From positions 62,001 to 126,000 of the forward strand of contig NZ_JAFNJE010000012.1 of NCBI RefSeq assembly GCF_017368475.1: a DNA stretch of 64,000 nt. Reading direction: 5' to 3'. The first letter of the stretch is position 1; the number at the start of each line of letters is the position of its first letter. Both the position numbers and the translations under genes were made by a program. The stretch is from Alteromonas sp. 5E99-2. Its GTDB lineage: Bacteria; Pseudomonadota; Gammaproteobacteria; Enterobacterales; Alteromonadaceae. Of this stretch, positions 9,056-17,501 are shown piece after piece. The notes below the pieces were generated by a model that saw only the letters and a program-made list of their open reading frames with translations, searched no databases and was not told the origin of the DNA.

Positions 9056-9899
9056 ATTTCAAATCGTATGCGTCCTGCATAGTACCCCAGCGATAATCTG
9101 ACAATAAGCTAATGAGCTTACCTTCCATTCGCCCTAAATTAATATAATGACGCACCTTAGATTTAAACGCTGCATCTTTAACTTTAGGTTGCTCAGGATC
9201 AATCTCCCAAGGATGAAAATAGAAGCTGTATGGTGCACTTTCTTGCTGCATAAAAGTTTCAATGCGCTTTTTAGATAACCAATAAGGATAGAGTCTAAAA
9301 TACCCGCCTCCGCCAATTCCTACATTCTTTCCTTTATTTTTTACTGTAGGTATCGGGATTTCAACAATACCTTCTGGCCGAGTGTATTTGAACCTAGGCC
9401 AATTTGGCACACCATACAAATCATGGTCAATAGGGTAGGTACTTGAGGAGTATTTAAAACCTAGCTCTGCAAGGATGTCGTAAACCCATTCATTGTTTTC
9501 ATTCACAGAAAAACTAGGGGCTCTGTACCCACAAATTTCAGTACCACTAATATCTTCTAAAATGGATTTACTGGTTTGAATATCTTGCTTTGCTTGTTCT
9601 TGAGACATGGTCGTTAAGCGTTGATGAGCAACGCCATGACTTGCCAATTCATGGCCTTCAGAGACTATGCGCTTAATAACATCAGGGCAACGTTTAGCAA
9701 CCCAAGCCAGCGTAAAAAACGTAGATTTAACATTATGCTCGGCAAAAAGGTCTAATAGTCTATGGGTATTGCGATCGACTCTAAGTTCTATAGAATCCCA
9801 TTTTTCACTGGGTAGCACATCTTCAAATGCTGATACTTGAAAGTAATCTTCAACATCAACAGTCATGGCATTTAAACGACCTATTTTGTCTTTTTTCAC
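9048..9899 (-). CDS. XrtA-associated polysaccharide deacetylase
   Basis: A NodB-fold deacetylase of 283 residues with the DUF3473 tail seen in exosortase A loci (TIGR03006). The family opening NAMTVDVEDYFQVSAFE holds the catalytic and metal-binding Asp residues, HELASHGVAHQRL supplies the metal histidines (HxxxxH), and CGYRAPSFSV is the third motif. GGGYFRLYPYWLSKK and FYFHPWEIDPEQP belong to the C-terminal part. It removes N-acetyl groups from polymer or precursor. I chose a GTG start at 9899, six bases after the upstream gene, preceded by GGGCGG; a downstream ATG at 9866 would begin directly with MTVDVEDYF and is the alternative. It is coupled to xrtA by an eight-base overlap. Confidence 0.92.
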   Translation of the reverse strand: MKKDKIGRLNAMTVDVEDYFQVSAFEDVLPSEKWDSIELRVDRNTHRLLDLFAEHNVKSTFFTLAWVAKRCPDVIKRIVSEGHELASHGVAHQRLTTMSQEQAKQDIQTSKSILEDISGTEICGYRAPSFSVNENNEWVYDILAELGFKYSSSTYPIDHDLYGVPNWPRFKYTRPEGIVEIPIPTVKNKGKNVGIGGGGYFRLYPYWLSKKRIETFMQQESAPYSFYFHPWEIDPEQPKVKDAAFKSKVRHYINLGRMEGKLISLLSDYRWGTMQDAYDLKFD

Positions 9900-9905
9900 C
9901 TTGAA

Positions 9906-11318
9906 CTACCGCCCTTTCCCGAAAATAACGACTTCTACCGTACGGATTAAAATAAGCACATCTAACAACATACTCTGATGTTTAACGTAATAGAGATCGA
10001 ACTTTAATTTTTCCATAGAGTCTTCAATGCTAGCACCATAAGGATAATTTAGTTGAGCCCACCCAGCCAAGCCTGGTTTTACATTGTGGCGTTGGTTGTA
10101 ATAAGGAATCTCACCTACTAGAGTTTCAACAAACTCTGGGCGCTCAGGCCTAGGGCCAATTAAAGACATCTCACCTTTAAAGATATTAAGTAATTGAGGT
10201 AATTCGTCTAAACGGTACTTACGAATAAAATGACCGACTCTAGTTACCCTACTATCGCTAACAGTTGCCCACTTAGCACCGTCTTTTTCAGCATCAGCTC
10301 GCATACTTCTAAATTTTATAATTTTAAACAGCTGCCCATTTAAACCAACGCGCTCTTGCTTATAAAAAACAGAGGTTTTAGTTCTAAAGCCATCATCTAA
10401 ATATATAACCAACGCCGTTATCACCATAAATGGCCAGACAAAAAACAAGATAATTGAAGCTAGAAAAGCATTAACTGAATGGTCTAGAGCAACTCTTAAA
10501 TAATTTTGAGTCCGAAAACCTTTACTGTATATAACCCAACTTGGGTACATCAAATTAACCACAATTTGACCGGTTTCTCTTTCCATAAAATCAAGTAAGT
10601 CGGTTACTTCAACACCTCTGACGCGAAACTCGAACAGCACGTCTATGGGCAGAGTACCTCGACGTTGGTCACAGGCCACTATGACTTCTTCAATATCATT
10701 ATCTGCAATAAATTGCTGGAAATTTTGCTCAATATTCAAGTGAATCAACTTTTCATTTTGAATCCCATTTTCCCTGTTATCTCCAGGTACAGGAATGAAA
10801 CCGACTAACTCAAATCCAATTCTATCAACATCGCGGCGCATACGCTTTTCAATAATAGAGGCTCGCTCACCCGCGCCTAAAACGACAATGCGAACTTTCC
10901 CTAAGCCTAAAAGCCCTAACCTGTTAGTGAAATAACGGAAAAACACAAGAGCTAAAATAACTAGACTCATGCTTATAGGAAGAAAAAAACCATCGATTTT
11001 TAATGAGGGGAACAACACGGCAAGGGCCATTTCTACAACAAAATAGCTAATGCCTACACTAACAAAGATCCTTCGAATAATTCCTCTAAATGTTTCTCTT
11101 AATTTTGTTTCATATAAGCCTACAGACAACGAACTAAACAGAATAATAAGCATAGCCATGCCAATATTAACAACTAAGGATTCAAAAGTTGTTTTAGCTA
11201 CATATCCCAATTGAGTCATAGCAAAGTACGTAATATAACAAACGTAAGTTATCAAAATCGCTTCTGTTCCAACTAACACGTTAGAACGTTTATTTTGGTT
11301 CTTATTGTTTTTCGCCAC
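9906..11318 (-). CDS. EpsB-type polyprenyl glycosylphosphotransferase (XrtA system)
   Basis: About 470 residues. Four membrane helices occupy residues 15-125, a Rossmann-like CoA-binding domain with VVLGAGERASIIEKR follows, a fifth helix lies near 280-305, and the C-terminal catalytic domain has YKQERVGLNGQLFKIIKFRSMRAD, RKYRLDELPQLLNIFKGEMS and IGPRPERPEFVE, the bacterial sugar transferase signature. It transfers a sugar phosphate to undecaprenyl phosphate and so starts repeat-unit assembly. The family is that of PEP-CTERM loci (TIGR03013). No ATG is available: TTG at 11321 and GTG at 11318 follow a GGAG, and GTG has the better seven-base spacing. It diverges from the export gene. Confidence 0.92.
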   Translation of the reverse strand: MAKNNKNQNKRSNVLVGTEAILITYVCYITYFAMTQLGYVAKTTFESLVVNIGMAMLIILFSSLSVGLYETKLRETFRGIIRRIFVSVGISYFVVEMALAVLFPSLKIDGFFLPISMSLVILALVFFRYFTNRLGLLGLGKVRIVVLGAGERASIIEKRMRRDVDRIGFELVGFIPVPGDNRENGIQNEKLIHLNIEQNFQQFIADNDIEEVIVACDQRRGTLPIDVLFEFRVRGVEVTDLLDFMERETGQIVVNLMYPSWVIYSKGFRTQNYLRVALDHSVNAFLASIILFFVWPFMVITALVIYLDDGFRTKTSVFYKQERVGLNGQLFKIIKFRSMRADAEKDGAKWATVSDSRVTRVGHFIRKYRLDELPQLLNIFKGEMSLIGPRPERPEFVETLVGEIPYYNQRHNVKPGLAGWAQLNYPYGASIEDSMEKLKFDLYYVKHQSMLLDVLILIRTVEVVIFGKGR

Positions 11319-11321
11319 CAA

Positions 11322-11467
11322 TTAACTCCATTAGGCCAACACACTCTGTAATTACAAATACTATATTTATAATAGACTGTCTAAGAAGATGGTATTATAG
11401 TGAATAAAGCGCAATGATAAATTAATTTATTGAAAAACCAACAACAATGAGTGTGGGATAATCTCAA
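11322..11467. promoter_or_regulatory. Divergent promoter region of the XrtA locus
   Basis: This 146-base A+T-rich gap separates the reverse initiating-transferase operon from the forward export operon, so it must contain promoters for both. TATAAT-like strings are visible at about 11369-11376 and TATTATAGT at 11392-11400. No sigma-54 consensus (TGGCAC-N5-TTGCW) was found, although exosortase A loci are often under the PrsK/PrsR system. The promoter role is inferred from gene layout. Confidence 0.5.
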
Positions 11468-12100
11468 ATGAAACGTTTTAAATCATTTTTAAGGATCACG
11501 ACTATCGCTGGACTTGTGGGTTTAACCGCATGTTCATCGGTTTCAGAATTACCAGAAGCAACGACTCGTCCATCATTAACAACTGATGTAAACGACTACC
11601 AATACCTCATTGGACCTGGTGACAATCTAACCATTTTCGTTTGGAGAAACCCCGAAATTTCTGGTAATTTCATCGTTAGGCCAGACGGAAAGGTAACAAC
11701 ATCGTTAGTGGAAGACCTTGATGTAGCAGGCCGCACGCCGACGATGCTAGCAAGAGAAATCGAAGAACAGCTTGCTCAATATATCAACAACCCAAGAGTT
11801 ACAGTGAGCGTTGGTAACTTTAATGGTCCGCTTAGCGAACAAGTTCGAGTGATAGGTGAAGCATTAAACCCTAGTGCAATCAGCTACACCGAACATATGA
11901 CATTACTTGACTTAATGATCTCAGTGGGTGGCTTAACTGAATTTGCAAATGGTAATGGCGCCAAGCTAATTAGGGTCGTAAATGGCGAAAAAGTGTCTTA
12001 TGATCTTAGTATCAATGACCTAGTGAAAAAAGGCGACATTGAAAAGAATGTTGATATGTTACCTGGTGATATCGTCATCATTCCAGAGGCGTGGTTCTAA
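11468..12100 (+). CDS. Polysaccharide export outer-membrane lipoprotein (Wza-like, XrtA system)
   Basis: A 210-residue protein with a lipoprotein signal peptide ending in the lipobox LTAC (Cys22). DYQYLIGPGDNLTIFVWRNPEISGNFIVRPDGKVT is the Poly_export domain, and residues about 125-205 form one SLBB-like domain (VRVIGEALNP, MTLLDLMISVGGLTEFA). The short form with one SLBB domain is that of the PEP-CTERM-associated export protein (TIGR03027). It forms the outer-membrane and periplasmic exit for the polymer together with the chain-length protein encoded next. First gene of a forward operon of four. Confidence 0.93.
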   Translation: MKRFKSFLRITTIAGLVGLTACSSVSELPEATTRPSLTTDVNDYQYLIGPGDNLTIFVWRNPEISGNFIVRPDGKVTTSLVEDLDVAGRTPTMLAREIEEQLAQYINNPRVTVSVGNFNGPLSEQVRVIGEALNPSAISYTEHMTLLDLMISVGGLTEFANGNGAKLIRVVNGEKVSYDLSINDLVKKGDIEKNVDMLPGDIVIIPEAWF

Positions 12101-12139
12101 ACACGTCTTTATTTAGCTGTACATGGAACATAAATACTA

Positions 12140-13714
12140 ATGCAGGATTTTCAGCAGTCACTCAACCAGATACTCGATTATGTCAAAGGTATCTGGATAA
12201 AGAAGCGATACGTAATGCTTTGCTCATGGCTTATATGCCCAGCAGGTTTCTTTTACGTCGCTTCACTACCTGATGTTTACGAGTCGAATTCAGAAGTTTT
12301 TGTAGATACACGGTCTGCTATACAACCGTTGATTCAAGGACTTGCAATACAGACAGACCCTAAATCTGAAATTCAAATAATGGCGCGAACTTTACTAAGC
12401 CGTTCCAATGTAGAAAAGATCGCACGGGAAAGTGATTTGGATATCACGGTAACGTCAGAAGCTCAATTTGACAGCTTAGTTACTCGATTGCAGAAACAAA
12501 TTAGACTGCGCTCTACTGGGAAATATAACCAGTACACAATTAGTTATAGAAACCAAAACCCATTAATAGCGCAAAATGTCGTACAAGAAACATTGGACTT
12601 GTTTGTTGAGGGTGCACTGGGCAATAACAGAAGAGATAACGACACTGCAGGTAGGTTTTTAAATGACGAAATTGCTGAATACGAATCTCGATTAGCAGAA
12701 GCCGAACAAAGAGTCGCTGACTTCAAAAGGCAATATAAAGATATTTTACCTGCGAAAGGCTCTTTTTACTCTAATCTATCGAACCTAACCAAGTCTCTTG
12801 AAGAAGTTCAACTTCAAATTAGACAAACAGAGCAGCAAATAGAATCTATTAAAAATCAAGTTAGTAATCGTGGAGCTAACCAAACGGACAGTTTCGGTGT
12901 AACCAATAATGACGAACCTACTTTACGCACTCGCTATGACGACCGTATTGTAGCAGCCGAAGAACGCATTGACGCGCTGAAACTGCGTTTTACCGATTTA
13001 CATCCAGATGTAATCGAAGCGAACAATTTATTAGAAAGCCTTGAAGACGCAAGGGCGAAAGAAATACAAGCTTTTCTTTCTGCTCCAAGTGATGGAGATA
13101 GTCAGTTAAGCGAGCTTGATAGACAGTTACGCATTGAAGTCGGCCTTCTAGAAGGTGAAGTAGCATCCCTCCAAGTTAAAGAATTCAGCATTAAATCGAA
13201 AATTGAAGAGCTAGAATCAAAAATAGATTTGGTGCCGCAAATTGAAGCTGAATCAGTTTCTTTAAACAGAGACTACGGGATTACTCAAAACAAGTATGAG
13301 CAATTGCTGTCGAGAAGAGAGTCTGCAGACATATCAAGAAGAGCGGATGAATCTGCAGAAGACCTGCAGTTCAGAATTATCGAGCCTCCATTACTTCCTA
13401 AATTACCTTCAGGCCCTAAGCGTTTGTTGTCGTACACTGCAGTGTTAATTATTGGATTCGGTGCAGGTATTGCAATAGCGTTTTTATTCAGCCAATTAAA
13501 GCCAGTATTAATTAGAGACTCTCAATTGGTAAGCATGACAAATTACCCAGTTTGGGGCTTAGTCACTCATCTTGAAAAAGACAAAATTATTAAGAAAAAC
13601 AGGCTTAGACTTCTTGTGTTTATCATTTCATCAGGGGGCGTGCTTGGAATATATGCCGTGCTCGTTGTTGCTGAGATCCTCAACATTAATTTACTGGAGA
13701 GGTTCGTACTATGA
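12140..13714 (+). CDS. Polysaccharide chain-length determinant (Wzz/GNVR type, XrtA system)
   Basis: A 524-residue inner-membrane copolymerase. The first helix is near residues 30-47, a Wzz domain follows (VYESNSEVFVDTRSAI), then long coiled-coil stretches (about 170-240 and 325-375, rich in E, Q, L and R), a GNVR-like segment with LNRDYGITQNKYEQLLSRRESADIS, a proline-rich PPLLPKLPSGPKRLLSYT before the second helix near 435-455, and a third near 488-510. It controls polymer length and works with the autokinase encoded by the overlapping next gene. The extra C-terminal helix is a feature of TIGR03007 members. Confidence 0.92.
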   Translation: MQDFQQSLNQILDYVKGIWIKKRYVMLCSWLICPAGFFYVASLPDVYESNSEVFVDTRSAIQPLIQGLAIQTDPKSEIQIMARTLLSRSNVEKIARESDLDITVTSEAQFDSLVTRLQKQIRLRSTGKYNQYTISYRNQNPLIAQNVVQETLDLFVEGALGNNRRDNDTAGRFLNDEIAEYESRLAEAEQRVADFKRQYKDILPAKGSFYSNLSNLTKSLEEVQLQIRQTEQQIESIKNQVSNRGANQTDSFGVTNNDEPTLRTRYDDRIVAAEERIDALKLRFTDLHPDVIEANNLLESLEDARAKEIQAFLSAPSDGDSQLSELDRQLRIEVGLLEGEVASLQVKEFSIKSKIEELESKIDLVPQIEAESVSLNRDYGITQNKYEQLLSRRESADISRRADESAEDLQFRIIEPPLLPKLPSGPKRLLSYTAVLIIGFGAGIAIAFLFSQLKPVLIRDSQLVSMTNYPVWGLVTHLEKDKIIKKNRLRLLVFIISSGGVLGIYAVLVVAEILNINLLERFVL

Positions 13715-14688
13715 ATAATACGATAGAGAAAGCTTTACAACGACAGCGTGAGGCTGAAGCCAAAAAACAGCAAGATGCCAGTGTGGATAATACGGCTGTT
13801 GACGAGACCTCTACAGAGGCGTTAGTCGAAGCAAGTGCAGAAATGAAAAATGAAACGACTCTGGAAGCTGCTCACCCTGCAGAGATTCAACCGGTCCTAT
13901 CAGAAAGTTCAGAATCTAAAACAGAGCCAGTTCAAACGACTAACTTAATTAAGAATGAACCTTATAATATTGACTTAGTTCGGCTTGAGGCCAATGGGCA
14001 TGTGTCCACGTTATCTAAACGACTACAAATCAATGAAGAATACAGAGAAATTAAGCGTAAACTGCTGACCAATGCATTTGGTAAAATATCAAAGACTCTG
14101 AAAAACAGTAACATTTTAATGGTGACTAGTGGCCGTCCCTCTGAAGGTAAAACCTTCACTGCGGTTAATTTAGCGCTGAGTATTGCTATAGAGCAAGACA
14201 AGACTGTACTTTTAGTTGATGCTGACGTGTTGCGACCCAATGTATGTAACACGCTAGGTATAGAAAAACGCAAAGGATTAATGGACTATCTACTCGATGA
14301 AGTCGATGACTTATCAGAAGTGATGTACCACACTAATATAGATAAATTAAAAATTATTCCATCAGGTAAATCCCATCATTTATCTACGGAATTACTTGCT
14401 AGTCAAAAAATGCTAGAAACCGTTGATGAGTTTGCAAATCGATATCCTGATAGAATAGTTGTCTTTGATACTCCACCTATTATTGGTATTAATGAATCTG
14501 CAATATTAGCAAATTTTGCTGGGCAAGCTGTTGTGGTTACCGAAGAAGGGAAATCGAAGTTAAGTGATATACGTTATGCCGTAGAAAGACTTAACCCCGA
14601 GATGGCCATTGGATTTGTTGTCAATAAGTCCATAAATAATGATTCGCAAGGAACAGGCTACTATGGTTATCATTACGCATCGAACTAA
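13711..14688 (+). CDS. XrtA-associated BY-kinase (tyrosine autokinase)
   Basis: A 325-residue P-loop ATPase without membrane helices. The N-terminal 80 residues are acidic, low-complexity linker. Walker A is SGRPSEGKT at 140-148, Walker A' is VLLVDAD at 166-172 and Walker B is VVFDTPP at 250-256. The C-terminus GYYGYHYASN is a tyrosine cluster suitable for autophosphorylation, as in bacterial tyrosine kinases that switch copolymerase activity. It overlaps the chain-length gene by four bases (ATGA), matching the two-protein form (separate copolymerase and kinase). Family TIGR03018. Confidence 0.92.
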   Translation: MNNTIEKALQRQREAEAKKQQDASVDNTAVDETSTEALVEASAEMKNETTLEAAHPAEIQPVLSESSESKTEPVQTTNLIKNEPYNIDLVRLEANGHVSTLSKRLQINEEYREIKRKLLTNAFGKISKTLKNSNILMVTSGRPSEGKTFTAVNLALSIAIEQDKTVLLVDADVLRPNVCNTLGIEKRKGLMDYLLDEVDDLSEVMYHTNIDKLKIIPSGKSHHLSTELLASQKMLETVDEFANRYPDRIVVFDTPPIIGINESAILANFAGQAVVVTEEGKSKLSDIRYAVERLNPEMAIGFVVNKSINNDSQGTGYYGYHYASN

Positions 14689-16351
14689 GCGTACAAAGTT
14701 ATCGATAGGATTAGCTTTAGCGGTTAGTGGTTGTGTCTTTGGCTCTTCTACTTATGCACAGCAAACAAATGCAGGACTCAATGTATCAGGTAGAACAAGC
14801 GCAGAAGTTATTGTTCAAAATGTAGAATCTAACTCTGTTGACTCTACTTTAAATACTTTTGTCGTTGTACCCGAAATCAGCCTTTCCTACATCTCTAGGA
14901 AAACTGCAGCTAGTTTAGTTGGCTCATTGACTCATTTAGAAAGAGATAGTGACAGTTCATCTCAGAAACAAGACTATGGCGAATACAGTTTTAATGGTGG
15001 TATCGAAGTTATTGATAATGTTTTGAATATCAATGGGACCCGAGCAGTATCATTTCAAAATGCACTTCAAAATAATTTTTTAGTTAACGATTTTGTTAAT
15101 GACCAAGATGGATTAGTCAAATCAACCAGTAATGCAATAAGTGCTAATTTTACCATTCCCAATGGAAGCTTAATTCAAGGCAATGCATCAACTACCCTTG
15201 GTAACTTCAAAACTGATCGCAGTGAATTTATAGATAATGGCAGTATTGATTCAGACATATTCACCGGTGCTTTTAGTTTTGGACAAGGTAGTGATGTTAG
15301 CAGCGTAATTTGGAGCTTGAACGGTAACTACACAGAATCAGATAGAAACCGAGATGATAGTCAAAGTGAGTTTACAACTCAAAATGCTAATGCCACTTTT
15401 GACTTTCCTGTAGCGAAGCATTTAGCAATTCGCGTTAATGGCCAAAACGAAAGAACTCGTGCAACGAACTTGCTAACCGAGTTTTCAGCGGCGCGTAGCT
15501 TTAGTAGCTACGGCGCAGGGCTAACTTACTTCCAATCAAACAATCGATTTATTTCGGTTTCATACAATACAACAGATTCTGATGTTGAGTCTCAGGACGG
15601 CCAAGAGTTCGTTGGAGCTGAAATCAGTTGGGCCTTTAGTGCTAGAACAAGTATAGACGCGTCAATCACCAGACGTTTTTTTGGCGACAGTGTAAATGCT
15701 TCTATCCGATACAACACAAAGAAGTTTAGAACGCTTTTCACCTACACTGAGACCGTTACAACGAATTCAGTACTTTTATCAGCACCCGATAGCGCTGGTC
15801 TTTTTGTCTGTCCTATAGGCAGCTCAGATTTTTCATCCTGTTTTCAACCTGACAGTTTAGATTTCGTTCCCGATGCAGGCCAAGAATTTGCGCAAATAGA
15901 CGTACAAAATATCGAGCTAGATGACGGTGTCATTTTAAGACAAGCTGGTGACTTTCAAATTGGTTATAGCTTTTCAAGGTTAAACCTAGGCTTATTCACT
16001 AATTATATTGAATCAACATTTTTAGAGAGCAATGAATTTAGGAAAACGACCACCGCAGGGTTAACGCTAAGCTACAACCTGGGTGTATATACGAATTTAA
16101 ATGCTCGTTTTTCTTATGCGGAAATTGAAAACTCACAAACCGATATAGAAGATGATGTTACTACATTTGAACAGAGTGAAAGTGACAATACCGTCGTTAC
16201 GGTTGATCTCTCACATCAGCTCACTCAACATATGAATCTAACTGCCGAGTATTCTTATCGGGATAGCACTGGAAATGCGACCAATAGTATTTTTGGAGGG
16301 AGTTTCACAGAAAACCGCTTTAGTTTAGGTATCGCGTATTCATTCAATTAA
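14663..16351 (+). CDS. XrtA/PEP-CTERM-associated outer-membrane beta-barrel protein
   Basis: About 562 residues. A signal peptide ends at TYAQ (near residue 32). The mature protein is made of alternating hydrophobic strands with aromatic ends (ISLSYISRKTAASLVGSL, FISVSYNTTDSD, FTYTETVT, FSLGIAYSFN), finishing with a terminal Phe-Asn, the pattern of an outer-membrane barrel. The length and position match TIGR03016, a PEP-CTERM-system barrel of unknown exact role, perhaps a secretion channel. I chose the ATG at 14663, with AGGAA about nine bases upstream, which overlaps the kinase gene by 26 bases; an ATG at 14639 is in frame but has a poorer context. Confidence 0.85.
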   Translation: MVIITHRTKRTKLSIGLALAVSGCVFGSSTYAQQTNAGLNVSGRTSAEVIVQNVESNSVDSTLNTFVVVPEISLSYISRKTAASLVGSLTHLERDSDSSSQKQDYGEYSFNGGIEVIDNVLNINGTRAVSFQNALQNNFLVNDFVNDQDGLVKSTSNAISANFTIPNGSLIQGNASTTLGNFKTDRSEFIDNGSIDSDIFTGAFSFGQGSDVSSVIWSLNGNYTESDRNRDDSQSEFTTQNANATFDFPVAKHLAIRVNGQNERTRATNLLTEFSAARSFSSYGAGLTYFQSNNRFISVSYNTTDSDVESQDGQEFVGAEISWAFSARTSIDASITRRFFGDSVNASIRYNTKKFRTLFTYTETVTTNSVLLSAPDSAGLFVCPIGSSDFSSCFQPDSLDFVPDAGQEFAQIDVQNIELDDGVILRQAGDFQIGYSFSRLNLGLFTNYIESTFLESNEFRKTTTAGLTLSYNLGVYTNLNARFSYAEIENSQTDIEDDVTTFEQSESDNTVVTVDLSHQLTQHMNLTAEYSYRDSTGNATNSIFGGSFTENRFSLGIAYSFN

Positions 16352-16354
16352 GAA

Positions 16355-16384
16355 AACGGTGTTAGTACAACCCCTAACACCGTT
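16355..16384. terminator. Hairpin between convergent XrtA-locus genes
   Basis: A perfect 11-base stem, AACGGTGTTAG (16355-16365) with CTAACACCGTT (16374-16384), encloses an eight-base loop. It lies in the 41-base gap between the forward barrel gene and the reverse ATPase gene. There is no strong run of T on either side, so termination strength is uncertain, but the position suits a shared terminator. Confidence 0.7.
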
Positions 16385-16392
16385 GAATGAGT

Positions 16393-17442
16393 TTATTCTT
16401 TATCGTCTTTTAAACGAACATAAGTTTTATATTTTTTCTTCAATAATTTATCAATGTACTGAGTTAGCCTAACTTTATGATTAATAGCATCATCCAAGGC
16501 TTCTACTAGTTCACCCAGCATGGTTTTATAGTATTTGACATCTTTTATCTCAGTCCCATTAGCTGTGTACTCGGGATTTGGTGTAACATTCTCCACAGGA
16601 TCTTTTTCAGATACTTGTACAGAATTAGGCTCAAACATTTCGCTTTTCACTTCTTCAATAACCGTAGCCACAGCTCGTTCATCTAAAAGTTCCAGTTCCT
16701 CTAAAAACCCGAACAACAGCACACGATCCATTAGCGTATTTATCTTTCTTGGGATTCCACGAGTAAACGTAAATATTTGCTCATAGGCCCCTTCAGAGAA
16801 AAGCGATTTACCCTCTCTTCCCGCATGGTGAAGGCGATATTCGATATACGATTTAACCTCTTCAATAGACAGCGAAGCCAAATGACATGAAGCTACAATT
16901 CTTTGCCTAAACTGCTCCATATTGGGGGCGCGTAATATAGGTTGAAGTTCCTCCTGCCCCAATAGAAAACTCTGGAGTAATGGCTTACCGTTTTCTTGGA
17001 AATTAGACAACATTCGAAGTTCTTCTATGGTTTCTAGAGGTAAATTCTGCGCCTCATCAACCAGTAACAACGCCCGTTTTCCTTGCTGGTGTAACTCGTA
17101 CAAGTAGACTTCTAAGCGTTTTAAAATATCCGCTTTACTTTTACCTTCAACATCTAAGTTAAACTTGGATGCCACCATTTTTACTAATTCATCCGGAGTC
17201 AACTTCGGAGTAACAATTTGTGCAGCTTGGATATCATTTTCAATATCGCGAAGTAAGCTGTTTGCTATTGTCGTTTTGCCCGTTCCAATCCCACCGGTTA
17301 TAACAATAAAGCCTTCTGCCTGAGACAAACCATATTGCAAATAAGACATCGCGCGTTTATGCCAGCGGCTGGCGTAAAAAAAAGCGGGATCCGGTGTCAA
17401 TTGAAATGGCTTAGAGTTTAAACCATAATAACTTTCGTACAT
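16393..17442 (-). CDS. XrtA-associated ExeA-like AAA ATPase
   Basis: A 349-residue ATPase. The opening MYESYYGLNSKPFQLTPDP and YLQYGLSQAEGFIVITG is the hallmark of the family TIGR03015 that co-occurs with exosortase A. Walker A is GGIGTGKTT near residue 50, Walker B is ALLLVDEAQNLP near 120, followed by EELRMLSNFQ and a winged-helix-like lid (GIPRKINTLMDRVLL). The C-terminal 70 residues are charged and partly coiled. The family may act in PEP-CTERM protein or polysaccharide export; this is not established. It is transcribed toward the forward operon. Confidence 0.92.
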   Translation of the reverse strand: MYESYYGLNSKPFQLTPDPAFFYASRWHKRAMSYLQYGLSQAEGFIVITGGIGTGKTTIANSLLRDIENDIQAAQIVTPKLTPDELVKMVASKFNLDVEGKSKADILKRLEVYLYELHQQGKRALLLVDEAQNLPLETIEELRMLSNFQENGKPLLQSFLLGQEELQPILRAPNMEQFRQRIVASCHLASLSIEEVKSYIEYRLHHAGREGKSLFSEGAYEQIFTFTRGIPRKINTLMDRVLLFGFLEELELLDERAVATVIEEVKSEMFEPNSVQVSEKDPVENVTPNPEYTANGTEIKDVKYYKTMLGELVEALDDAINHKVRLTQYIDKLLKKKYKTYVRLKDDKE

Positions 17443-17501
17443 ATTAGTGATTAATTTCCTTCAGAATCTGTCTATAGCTTAACCTATCGAGGTTTTTTGG
17501 G

